Source: Xestospongia bergquistia
Lineage: Eukaryota; Porifera; Demospongiae; Haplosclerida; Petrosiidae
DNA length: 64,000 bases
Reading direction: 5' to 3'
Assembly (NCBI GenBank): GCA_963965975.1
Contig: OZ014416.1
Span: 6,944,001 to 7,008,000 of the forward strand
In this document: positions 22,006-32,102 of the stretch, one piece after another
Position numbering within the stretch: the first letter of the stretch is position 1
Layout of the letters: each line of letters opens with the position of its first letter
Notes under the pieces: generated by a model
What the model saw: the letters and a program-made list of their open reading frames with translations, nothing else
Told to the model about the DNA's origin: nothing
The model's database searches: none
Translations under genes and position numbers: made by a program

Positions 22006-22308
22006 TATTTAGCAAATTAATTAAATCAAGGAATATTGTCAAATTCATGTTAATTTACTATTCCATATATTATTTTGTTGTTTCATATCATCATTAATCA
22101 TCTAATCATATTGATAGAATTGTTAATAAACTACCAATTTGTATTGTTTAGGGTAACTACTTTAACAAAATTATTGTATGCTTTATTATTGTAAGAATAA
22201 ATGATTATTAATTATAACAATAACTGAAATAAATCATGAGACATCAATATATCTCAAGAAAGATGTATTAATGACACAAATTTTTGTTTATTTCACTATA
22301 ATAATATA

Positions 22309-22483
22309 GGGTCCTTCTTGGTGTAACTTCTATGATGATGTAACTTGTACTACATCAGTATGTGTCATAAGGTTTGGTTTAGGGTGTAGGTGATGGATTT
22401 AGATGATGTCATCATATATGATGACATCATTTCTGTCATTTAATGATGATGTCATCAGAATGAAGTTACACCAAGAACCACCC
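22309..22483. mobile_element. MITE, tgacatcatc family, young insertion in unit B
   Basis: 175 bp with terminal inverted repeats of about 20 bp (gggtccttcttggtgtaact; the complement of the right end is gggtggttcttggtgtaact). It interrupts sequence that is continuous in unit A at about 16915-16925, so it inserted after the A/B duplication. The target lies in a ta-rich stretch, so the target-site duplication cannot be sized with certainty. Confidence 0.8.
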
Positions 22484-22890
22484 AATATATATTTATATAT
22501 TATCAATTGTAATAAGTTGTTATGTCACATATTCTTCATCATAGCAGGCTCTTAAGTTTAATGTAACTACAAAAGAGGCTAAAATGATACTCATTAATTG
22601 TTGATATTCTTTGTGAAGATCTTGAGTTAACATGATCAACAGTAGTTAATTAAATTTATACTTCCTGCTCAAAAATAGTTTCTATGTGCCTTGTACCACA
22701 CCCCTTAACATATACATCATGAGACATATGTTGCTATGGAAACTGAACTATAGTTGTAAAGTAACAGCAACAGTTATTGTCCATATATGGACACTTCTAG
22801 CATTGTCTTCAAGTCATATTATGTTAAGACATGAAGAAATGTCAGTAATGCCATGTTTTTTCTTTCTGACTTATTCTAGTGTCATTTTAC

Positions 22891-23082
22891 AGGTGCTTCT
22901 TTCTGTAACATGTATGATGATGTAACTTAAATTCTGATGATGACATCATCACTATGTATAATAAGGTTAACAATAGTACTGTGAAGGCATACTTCATTGA
23001 ATTCATCATATATGATGACATCACTATATACATGCCATGTCATGATGATGTCATCATAGTCAAGGTACACCAGCAACCACTC
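22891..23082. mobile_element. MITE, tgacatcatc family, old copy in unit B
   Basis: Duplicate of 17314-17505, about 0.4 kb from the young insertion of the same family. Confidence 0.65.
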
Positions 23083-23190
23083 CATTTGCCAACATAGTGA
23101 AATCTTATAGAAGGTATAATAACCATATTTCATAGCTACTAACCATGATGAACATGCACAATGAACTTAATTTCTCCTGAGTCTTCTCAG

Positions 23191-23418
23191 TGGAAAGAGA
23201 TTGGATGTCTATTTGGAGTTGGTGTTGACACCACTAATGGATTACATACTTCAAACTTAACTAACCAAGTTAAGTTGGAGATGTTACTGAGCTGGTATAA
23301 CAATGAGCCTACTCTAGTAACATGTAGTAATGTTATTAGTGTTTTAGAAGGTCCACTTAAGAATAAATCCATAGCTAATGAGATTCATACATCTCTTAGA
23401 ATTAAACCAATTTCATAA
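23191..23418 (+). CDS. Death-domain terminal exon (unit B, intact)
   Basis: 228 nt after a TCTTCTCAG acceptor, 75 codons and TAA, differing from the unit A exon by a few substitutions (IGCLFG for IECLFG, LEMLLSW for LGMLLSW, NEPTLV for NEATLV). The B version is closer to the usual Death-domain pattern (W-x-x-I-G), so A probably carries the derived E. The open frame starts upstream at an ATG (23161), but the acceptor at 23188-23190 is preferred. Upstream exons are not identified. Confidence 0.6.
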   Translation, partial: WKEIGCLFGVGVDTTNGLHTSNLTNQVKLEMLLSWYNNEPTLVTCSNVISVLEGPLKNKSIANEIHTSLRIKPIS

Positions 23419-24428
23419 CATTGTATTGTATATGTGTATTAGAATAACTCCCTGTGATTATAATAAATATTATTATAATAACCATTATATCATGCATTGT
23501 AGTACATCTTCTGATATGGAGTATTTATTAACTAAAATAGATAATGTTCTATTACTATATAACTATATAACTATAGCTAGCACTGTTTAAATAAATTGGT
23601 AGTTTTAACAAATTCATGTACATTTTGGTTGAATACATTGCTACAAAGTACATTGAAGTGTAGGTATGAATTTCATAGTAACAGTTCTAGCCCATGATCT
23701 CATGACAATAATTATCTACATGAAGGGTCACTTTGATAGTACATTAATTACATTTGTAATAAAATCTGTACATGATGTTTACTTTATTACATGAAATAGT
23801 TTCTATTAGTAATCCATATCATAATATCTTTATTATATTAACAATAACAACTGTACATTATCTTTACTCATTTGCATCAATAAATTTCATTAGTAATATA
23901 TAATAGTACATTTATTATATTAGTAAAGAAAACTGTACATGATTTTTGTTTAATTATGTTTATTATATGATGATTTATTATAGTTAAACATCAGCCCTTA
24001 TGACAATAGTCTAGTTTTATAGAAGAATATACTAATTATTTATAATTGATGTTCCTTGTGACAATGTTTGGTTAATATGATTAAGAGTAGTTAATTAAAC
24101 TTATACTTCCTGTAAAACGGAACCACAGCTACACACTCAACCACAGCTCACAAATATTTTCATTATGAAACAATAACACTAACAGTACTTGTCCATTTAT
24201 GCATACTCCTAGCATTGTCCTCAAATTATAATGTCTTTATATATGAAGAAATGTCAATAATTCCATCCTTTTGCTTTCTTACTTATTCTAGTGTCATTTC
24301 CTGACATAGTAATGTCTCATGTGAAGGTAAATAAACATTGATAATATTTGATTTATTTACCAATTTTCATAGCTACTAATCTTGATAAACACGCACTGTT
24401 CTACTTACTTTCTCCTGTGTTTGCTTAG

Positions 24429-24655
24429 TGTGAAGAGATTGGGGGTCTACTAAGAGTTGATGCTGATACCAGCAATGCGTTACATACTTCAAAATTAACT
24501 AGCTACGTTAAGTTGGAGAAGATGTTACTGAGCTGGTTTAATAATGAGCCCACTCCAGTAACATGTATGCTATTAGCGTCATAGAAGGTCCACGTACGAA
24601 TAACTCCATAGCAGATGAGATTTATAAATTTATTGGAATTAAAACAATTACATAA
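24429..24655 (+). pseudogene. Death-domain terminal exon, second paralogue (unit B, frameshifted)
   Basis: Duplicate of 18847-19073 with the same one-base loss and in-frame TAG. It is 227 nt long. Inherited in broken form, it shows that the second Death-domain paralogue was dead before units A and B separated. Confidence 0.6.
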
Positions 24656-24659
24656 CATA

Positions 24660-25920
24660 GTATTGTATACATGTATTAAAATAGCTTCCTGTGATTATAA
24701 TTAATATTATTATAATAACCCCTATAACATGTTTATGCATTTCCTAATACGGAGTTTTTATTAACTAGAATAGATAATGCCCTATTACTATATAACTATA
24801 GCTAGCACTGTTTAAATAAATTGGTAGTTTTAACTAATTCATGTTCATTACAGTTGATTGCATCCCTACAAAATACATCAAAGTGTGTATGAATTTCATA
24901 GTAACAGTTCTAGCCCATGATCTCATATCATAGTACAGTACTTATCTACATGAATGATCAATTCTATAGTACATTAATTACATTTTCAATGAAATCTGTA
25001 CATGATGTTTATTTTATTACATGAAATAGTTTGTATTAGTAATCCATGTAATAATATCTTTATTATATTAACAATAACAACTGTACATTATCTTTACTCA
25101 TTTTCATTAATAAATTTCATTAGTAATATATAATAGTACATTATTACATTAGTAATGAAATCTGTATATGATGTTTATTTTATTACATGAAATATTTTTT
25201 ATTAGTAATCCATGTGATATCTTTATTACATTAACAATAAAAACTGCACATAACCTTTACTCATTTGTATTAATAAATTCATTAGTAATATAAAATAATA
25301 CATTTATTACATTACTAAAGAAAGCTGTACCTGATGTTTATTTTATTATATTAAATAGTTTTTATTAGTGATATATGTAATTGTACTATTATTACATTAG
25401 TAATATAAACTGTACATTGTGTTTAATCATTGATGCTGTTCCTATTTATATTCTGTATAATTTAATTTTATACTATTTTATGAAATTATAGATGTGTGTT
25501 TTGGTTTAAGATCTACAAATCTCACAAGAAACTATAGATATGTCCAATATATTCTTAAGCTATTTTATTTTATTTATTTTACTTTTTTTATTTTTAAGTT
25601 GATTATATTATTCAACCTATCATTAAATCAGATCTAGACATTTGTCAGCAATGTTTTTTTATTGTGTTTTAAAATGATATTAAAGTTTCATCACCCTGGT
25701 GTTTTAATCATAGTTTAATTATAAAATCTGAGCATACGTTATAAAACTTGCCTGCGCAACTGTTCTTATTGTGACTAAATAATATATACTGTTTAAAGCA
25801 AAAAATTAACAAAAAATTACTAAAAAGAAAGGCTAATCTAAATCAATGCATTGATATGACTCAAAATAGCTATTGTTCTAAAAACAAAAAATATAAAAAA
25901 TAATATCCTAACTCAATGCA
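24660..25920. other. Intergenic AT-rich sequence, unit B
   Basis: Counterpart of 19080-20330, with no exon seen. Confidence 0.4.
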
Positions 25921-25943
25921 TGATTTGAAAGTTAATGATCCAA

Positions 25944-26808
25944 TTAGAGACAGGCACGAGGCAGGAAGCACGTAACAACTGTCTCAAAATAATTTGGAAG
26001 ACATCCATAACGACCATTTAGATAGTAACAGTGTTCAAAAACAAATCCATACGTTTTGATGCTAGTACCGAAAATCCTCATACTGTTACCATGATCAGCT
26101 GACTCAAGAATTGACCTCCCTCTGTAGAATCCATCTTCCTCTTGAGTAAACCTCCTGCACACTGGAACAAGGCCATGTTTACCAGCACAGGGAAATAACT
26201 TCTCGAGGTTAAGGAACACTGCACCATATTTAGTGTTGTGAAAGCCATTGTACCTTGGTCTGTATGCAAGGATAGAGGAAGTCTTAGATGTCAGCCCATT
26301 CCCAATTGTGATTTTACTGAGGACTGGGCCTAGTCTAAAACTACCACCCTTTATCTTTCGAATTGTCAGTACACGGCTTCCAGAACCAATGGAAAGATAA
26401 AGCATCTGCACAACTGCATGTAAATAAATGAACAATCAAATAAATATACAATTTGTATTTTTTAGACCTACCAGGTTGAGAAGCAAGGTTTTTGTTAATG
26501 ACACCATTAATCAGTGTAGTAAGAGCTCGTACATTGATGCTACAGAGGTTTGTAGAGGCAGGGATAACAGCTTGTTGGTTGCTGTCATCATCATCTTCAT
26601 TAGTCAGAGTTTCTAGATCTAGATCTTCTTGGTTGTCTTCAGTGGACTTATCTGCTTCTTGTTTGTTGTCATCAAATGGCATATCGACTTGTTGTTGGAT
26701 GTCATCAGATATCTTGTCCACTTCTTGTTGGTTGTCTTCAATTGATTTATCAAGGGGGTGTTGAGCAAACACTGCTGCAACAGCTAAAAGAACAAGAAAA
26801 TACTTCAT
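25944..26808 (-). CDS. Secreted acidic/cysteine-containing protein, copy B
   Basis: Exon 1 26808-26472 (337 nt) and exon 2 26413-25944 (470 nt), with the same splice sites and phase as copy A. The product is 268 residues: signal peptide MKYFLVLLAVAAVFAQ, acidic repeats with KSIEDNQQEVDK, and the exon-2 domain with CRRFTQEEDGF, GFVFEHC, CLP and a terminal CFLPRACL. An in-frame ATG three codons upstream (26817) is not conserved in A, so MKYF is taken as the start. Compared with A, a cysteine in the exon-1 helix (LINCVISKK) is glycine here (LINGVINKN), while the six exon-2 cysteines are kept. The open frame and mainly substitutional divergence suggest function. The function itself is unknown. 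Confidence 0.8.
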
Positions 26809-26854
26809 GTTGTCCATTTGTCTTCACAAATGACAAGCACTTGTTACCTATCTT

Positions 26855-26863
26855 CTTATATAG
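26855..26863 (-). promoter_or_regulatory. TATA box of secreted gene B
   Basis: CTATATAAG on the minus strand, 47 bp above the ATG, in the same conserved block as gene A. Confidence 0.7.
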
Positions 26864-27684
26864 CCATGGGAATTCGTACGAATGACTGCACTTAGACTAT
26901 TTCATTGGAAACGTGGACTCGTCGTGCAGGAAAATCTCGCCCTAGTTATTTACACAAACTTTTTGAAGCTGGATCACGTGCACACCTTGGAATGCCTGTA
27001 ACCACAGATATGTAAGGTAAGTCATGGGTGAGAGGCTTGGGTTGAACTCCAAAATTAACGGAATGGATGACGTCAACAGCCTCTGCCAAGTGATCCGTAT
27101 TTCTGTTCTGGTGTTTTGCAATATGTGTTCTAGAGAATATTGACACAAATTGGATAGTTTTGTAATATCAAGTTAATAAAGAAAACTATTGTGACTTGTA
27201 CTAATGGCAAGCCTCACATATATATTTACATTAAATTGTAAAAAATGTCCTTATTATTATGTTTACATAAATTTGTGAAGACTCGTATTTGGAACAAGAC
27301 AAGTTATTAGTATTTTCTATTGTTATTATAATTGATTTGATTTTCACAGGATCTTATATTATTTTTGTATCTTGTCAATTATTGACATGATTTGTCATAA
27401 AATGTATTTGTCATGTCTACTTTTAATTCTAGTTATAGCTATGTTTGTTAAACATCATGCACATAACATTTTTCTCTACTTTATTGCAAAACCGCCAAAT
27501 CACTAAGATAATGAGTCTGTACTTAACAAGATTACACTTGAAGTAAAGACATTTTTGTCTGAGACTAAAACAACAACTACTAATTAGGTAATTTCTAATG
27601 ATAAAAATTGCCAACTAATTTTTTTAATGGTGGCTGGTATATTTGAGGGTTATATAATCAAATTTCTGAGAATGTGTCAATTCC

Positions 27685-27915
27685 ATGACTGATTTGGCCA
27701 CACTGGTAGAATTAGTAATATGGCTGAAGCTTATAGGAAAATGTGTAGGAAAAGTATTCCCTCGAGCTGATTTGAAATGCATCAATGGATCTGACTCTCT
27801 TTTAAGAATTTCACCTAGAGGCAATAAAGTTTATAGGAATAGACCAAACATGTCCTCAGTCTTGCTTAAATCTGACATTACTCTTAATCTTCATGTATGT
27901 TCTGTGGACCTGTAA
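27685..27915 (+). other. 76-codon open frame with a degraded relative at about 32370-32600
   Basis: The frame begins MTDLATLVELVIWLKLIG and ends at TAA. A similar stretch in unit C (gatttggccacactggcaga onward) is interrupted by indels that are not multiples of three. The reading resembles no family I know. It is most likely a fragment of an older gene or repeat duplicated with the unit, not an active gene. Confidence 0.25.
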
Positions 27916-29001
27916 GATGTTTTTCATGAGTAAATACATCCCTAATAAAGTGTCAACTCCAGATTTTTGCTTTCAGTTTGGAAAGTGGAAGGAAGTGTGA
28001 GTCACTAATGTACCTTCTGATGATAACTTTTGACATTAACAATATTTCTGAATGAACTATGATTGTCTTTTACCTAATCGCTATACCTTACCAAATGTAA
28101 ATAATAGCAACAATAAAAGAAAAAGGAAAGTTAGAGGAAAGGATGTGTTTGCGGCTATTTGAAATCAGATGGGCTATGGGATAAGACATTGTTTTATGCA
28201 TGTATTCTACAATTCTTTGATTATATAACAAAATATCACAATTTGTTCTAAAGGTTGTTTACCATTTAGAAACATCCATGCACAGCATTTACAGCGTTTC
28301 TATATTAATGATTGTAAAGCTTCAAATATATATCTCATTATTGCCGGCCACTTCCTCTAGCACAATAGTCTGTTTCATAAATGAATATACGAATCATTTA
28401 CTGAAAAGTGAAAATCTGTGTTAATTAAACTTATACTTCCTGTATAAACTGAACCAGAAACAACGCCCACATATACTTACAATGTATCCTTGTACATCTT
28501 TCCTGACTGGCCATGGACCACATGGTCCTATAGAAACTGCACTACAGACAACATTTCTCATTAAAGTCTAAACCACAAGCCTTATTGTAATATTAGTAGC
28601 TGCAACTACATTACTGTCATTAGTAAGTTTTATTAATTGACATGTCTAGTTAATTGTTGGAGCAATGAAAATTTTGTTTATTATCTTGTTTGTCAGATAA
28701 AATATAAATGACAAAGACTGTCACTATATGTATTCAGTGGTAGTTTTACTGTGTTAAGGATCTCATGCTATATGTATTTATTGGAAGATTTGGTAGACTG
28801 TGTATTATTTGTAGTTTGCCTTCCAAAGAGAGCATCTTGTGGTCTATAGAGATTTATTATTGCATATTCCTTAGTGTTATCCTTTGGATATAATTTGCAA
28901 CAAAGGAACCATCAATAACTATAGAACTGTGTACTTTGACTTGTCAAGAAAATGTACATATAGTATAATATTTAGCATAATACATTGTAAAGCTAGAGGA
29001 A

Positions 29002-29002
<1 letters not shown>
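27916..29002. other. No gene recognised
   Basis: AT-rich. A phrase at about 28425 (ttaattaaacttatacttcc) matches 18505 and 24093, so decayed unit sequence is present, but no Death-domain exon follows it here. Confidence 0.4.

Positions 29003-29036
<34 letters not shown>
29003..29036. repeat. (TA)n microsatellite
   Basis: About 17 TA units, directly abutting the foldback element. Confidence 0.95.
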
Positions 29037-29045
<9 letters not shown>

Positions 29046-29262
29046 AAGGAATCACTTCTGTCCAAACATTTGTGAATTGATTTGTGAAAAGAATACTGTT
29101 AAAAAAATCTCAAAACAGTTATGTATACATACAGTTTCTATATATACATAACTATTGTATATGTATGCAAAACTGTTGTTGATATGTTTTAACAGTGATT
29201 TTGTCACAAATCAGGTCACAATTTTTTGACAATAGTGTTTCTTTTGCAAATCACGTAACACA
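29037..29262. mobile_element. Foldback/MITE-like inverted repeat
   Basis: The left half (ttttcaaaaaggaatcactt ... gatttgtgaaaag ... aaaacagttatgtatac) pairs imperfectly with the right half (gtatatgtatgcaaaactg ... gattttgtcacaaatc ... cttttgcaaatcacg). The whole ~226-bp segment is one long imperfect palindrome with (TA)n runs on both sides. Confidence 0.6.
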
Positions 29263-29284
29263 AACGCATACACACATAAATTAC

Positions 29285-29289
<5 letters not shown>

Positions 29290-29337
<48 letters not shown>
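29290..29337. repeat. (TA)n microsatellite
   Basis: About 24 uninterrupted TA units. Confidence 0.95.
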
Positions 29338-29339
<2 letters not shown>

Positions 29340-29340
<1 letters not shown>

Positions 29341-30290
29341 GAATACATTAGTGACTGTCCACAAGTTGTGAAAAGTAATTAATTATCAATAGATCAACCG
29401 TACACTTTACAGTTTCAACAAATTGAATTAAGTTTGTTTGACCTTAAAATGCTTACCTTTAGAGTAATCTTCTTACCAAGTAGTGTGTTATTGAAACATT
29501 TTTAAGAGGAAGACCTATAGGGCAAATATATATATATACATACTTCATTGACGTATATAAATCTTTTCAGAGCAGGGTCAGTTGTGGTTACGATGCTAGT
29601 TGTAATAGACAAAGGGCTAGTTAAAAAATGAAGAACAAATGTATATCTTTCAATGAAAGAAATATATGTCTATTTAAGGATATGGATTAGTTCTATGACG
29701 TTAATTAATGTTTTAAGTTAATGTCTGAGCACATTTGCCCCTGTGCTTTAACAACATCAAATATCAATTTATATATACTTAATACACTATTAATATACAC
29801 TTGTGCATATATGTATATGTGCATATTATGTCAGTAATAGATAATAATTTGTGTTTAATAATCAATTAAGATTAAATCTACTTTAACTTTCATTAACATT
29901 TTATAAACCATATCACTTTGTTCTTATTTTAACATGTTCTTTATCATTATTCCATCTTAATTTACTCCTTTCTTTTATTTTGTTATCGATTGTCTTATTC
30001 AGTATGTATTTAAATCTGATTCTATAAATTGTTTATTTTGTAATAAACACTTTTCATTTTTTACCAATCTGGTTCCTTAATCATTATCAATTTAGAGCAT
30101 GCATTATAAACTTGGCCACACAACAACTCTACTTATTATGACTCAAAATGGTTATTTTTGCAGAAAAAACACTAAAAAAGGCCTAAGTCAAATCAATGCA
30201 TTATTATGATTAAAAATGATTATTGTTCCAAAAGAAAAAAATATATAAAAAAGAAAATAGTAATCTAAGTTAATGCATGATTTGAAAGTT
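29340..30290. other. Intergenic; end of unit B and start of unit C
   Basis: Positions 29360-29560 are weakly similar to 37510-37680 (ttatcaatagatcaacc; aagtagtgtgttattg). Positions 29562-29640 resemble 34552-34630. Both mark the recurrent unit junction. No exon seen. Confidence 0.45.
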
Positions 30291-30300
30291 AATGATCCCA

Positions 30301-31165
30301 TTAGAGGCTGGCACGAGGTAGGAAACACGTAACAACTGTCTGGAACCAATTTGGAAGACAGCTATAACGACCATTTAGATAGTAACAGTGTTCAAAAACA
30401 AACCCATACGTTTTGATGTTAGTGCCGAAAATCCTCATACTGTTACCATGATCAGCTTACTCAAGAATTGACCTCCCTCTGTAGAATCCATCTTCCTCTT
30501 GAGTAAACCTCCTGCACACTGGAACAAGGCCATGTTTACCAGCACAGGAAAATAACCTCTCGAGGTTAAGGAACACTGCACCATATTTAGTGTTGTGAAA
30601 GCCATTGTACCTTGGTCTGTATGCAAGGATAGAGGAAGTCTTAGATATCAGCCCATTCCCAATTGTTATACTATTGAGGACTGGGCCTAGTCTAAAACTA
30701 CCACCCTTTATCTTTCGAATTGTAAGTACACGTCTTCCAGAACCAATGGAAAGATAAAGCATTTGCACAACTGCATGTAAATAAATGAAAGATCATATAA
30801 ATATACAATCTGTATATTTTAGACCTACCAGGTTGAGAAGCAAGGTTTTTGTCAATGACACCATTAATCAGTGTAGTAAGAGCTCGTACATTGATGCTGC
30901 AGAGGTTTGCAGAGGCAGGGATAACAGCTTGTTGGTTGCTGTCATCATCTTCATCATCAGTCAGACTTTCTAGATCTAGATCTTCGTGGTTGTCTTCAGT
31001 GGACTTATCTGCTTCTTGTTTGTTGTCATCAAATGGCGTATTGACTTCTTGTTGGATGTCATCAGATATCTTATCCACTTCTTGTTGGTTGTCTTCAACT
31101 GATGTATCAACGGGATCCTGAGCAAACACTGCTGTAACAGCTAAAAGAACAAGAAAATACTTCAT
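30301..31165 (-). pseudogene. Secreted acidic/cysteine-containing protein, copy C, nonsense codon
   Basis: The structure matches A and B: exon 1 31165-30829 (337 nt), exon 2 30770-30301 (470 nt). A TCA serine codon in A and B is TAA here (30457-30459), so translation would stop after GRSILE, about 52 residues early. That removes the four C-terminal cysteine positions and the MRIFG and TYGFV pieces. Past the stop the frame stays open to the normal terminus, where the last cysteine has become serine (RASL). Intact splice sites and frame indicate recent loss. A truncated secreted product is possible, because the stop lies in the last exon and may escape nonsense-mediated decay. Confidence 0.75.
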
Positions 31166-31211
31166 GTTGTGCATTTGTCTTCACAAATGACAAGCACTTA
31201 TTATCTCTCTA

Positions 31212-31220
31212 CTTATATAG
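31212..31220 (-). promoter_or_regulatory. TATA box of secreted copy C
   Basis: CTATATAAG on the minus strand, 47 bp above the ATG, unchanged from A and B despite the broken reading frame. Confidence 0.65.
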
Positions 31221-31564
31221 CCATGGGAATTCGTATGAATGACTGTATATTATTGGAAACGTGAACTCGTCGTGAACATTTGAAGCTGGATCACGTGTAC
31301 GTCTTTGAAATGCCTGTATCCACAGACGTGAAAGGTCACTCAGTCAGTCATGGATGAGTGTACAAACAGGCTTGGATTGATGCAGGAAAGAAGCTTTAGT
31401 CCAAAATTAACGGAATGGAAGAAGCCAAGAAGCTGTAACAACTGATGCGTTTTTCTATTCTGATATTTTACTATATATGATCTAGAGAATATTAACACTA
31501 ATACTTTTGTAATATCAAGTGAGTAAAGAAAACTCTATTGTAATTTGTATTCTAATGATTTTGC

Positions 31565-31572
<8 letters not shown>

Positions 31573-31622
<50 letters not shown>
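31573..31622. repeat. (TA)n microsatellite
   Basis: About 25 TA units upstream of copy C, at the same relative place as the TA run upstream of copy A. Confidence 0.95.
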
Positions 31623-31629
<7 letters not shown>

Positions 31630-31868
31630 TAATTTTTCAATAAAAGTGGGAAGAACATGTCTTTTTATGTTATATAAAAATTTTTAAAGACAGTATTAAT
31701 AAATGTGAATGATATCATTGTCTGTTATTCGGCTAAATGCCAGTTACTAGTAATTGATTGATTAATGTTATTGATTTGATATTATCAGGAACTTATATTT
31801 TTTGAATCTTGTCAATTATTGACAAGATTATTAATTTGTCATGAAACGTATTTAGAGGTCTACTTCTA

Positions 31869-32100
31869 CACTGTAAAATAGTATATGTTATTTTAACAGT
31901 TAATTTGTACCTTATATAGGTGGATTACTATGGAATATAGAATTCATATGATTAATAATGTTTTATTTGTTGGTATGTAAAAGTACAACATAAAAACAAA
32001 TTATAATTCAATGTAATTCACATGAATTCTATATTCCATAATAATCCATCAATGTAAGCTACAAAATAGTTGCTAAAACGACATATTGATTTTTACAGTG
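31869..32100. mobile_element. 232-bp foldback MITE with CACTGTAAAA termini and TA target duplication
   Basis: Begins CACTGTAAAA and ends TTTTTACAGTG, flanked on both sides by TA (31867-31868, 32101-32102). The arms pair along most of the element; the left ggattactatggaatataga matches the complement of the right ggattattatggaatataga. The termini and target duplication match those of the 5.65-kb transposon at 38414. Unit B lacks the element at the equivalent position (about 27417-27440). Confidence 0.8.
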
Positions 32101-32102
32101 TA

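Larger units (their letters stand above)
22009..27630. repeat. Unit B of the segmental duplication
   Basis: Parallel to 16627-21836, offset about 5.4-5.6 kb. It holds an intact and a broken Death-domain exon, secreted gene B, and one extra MITE. Past 27630 it continues with sequence related to unit C (about 32310 onward). Confidence 0.85.
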
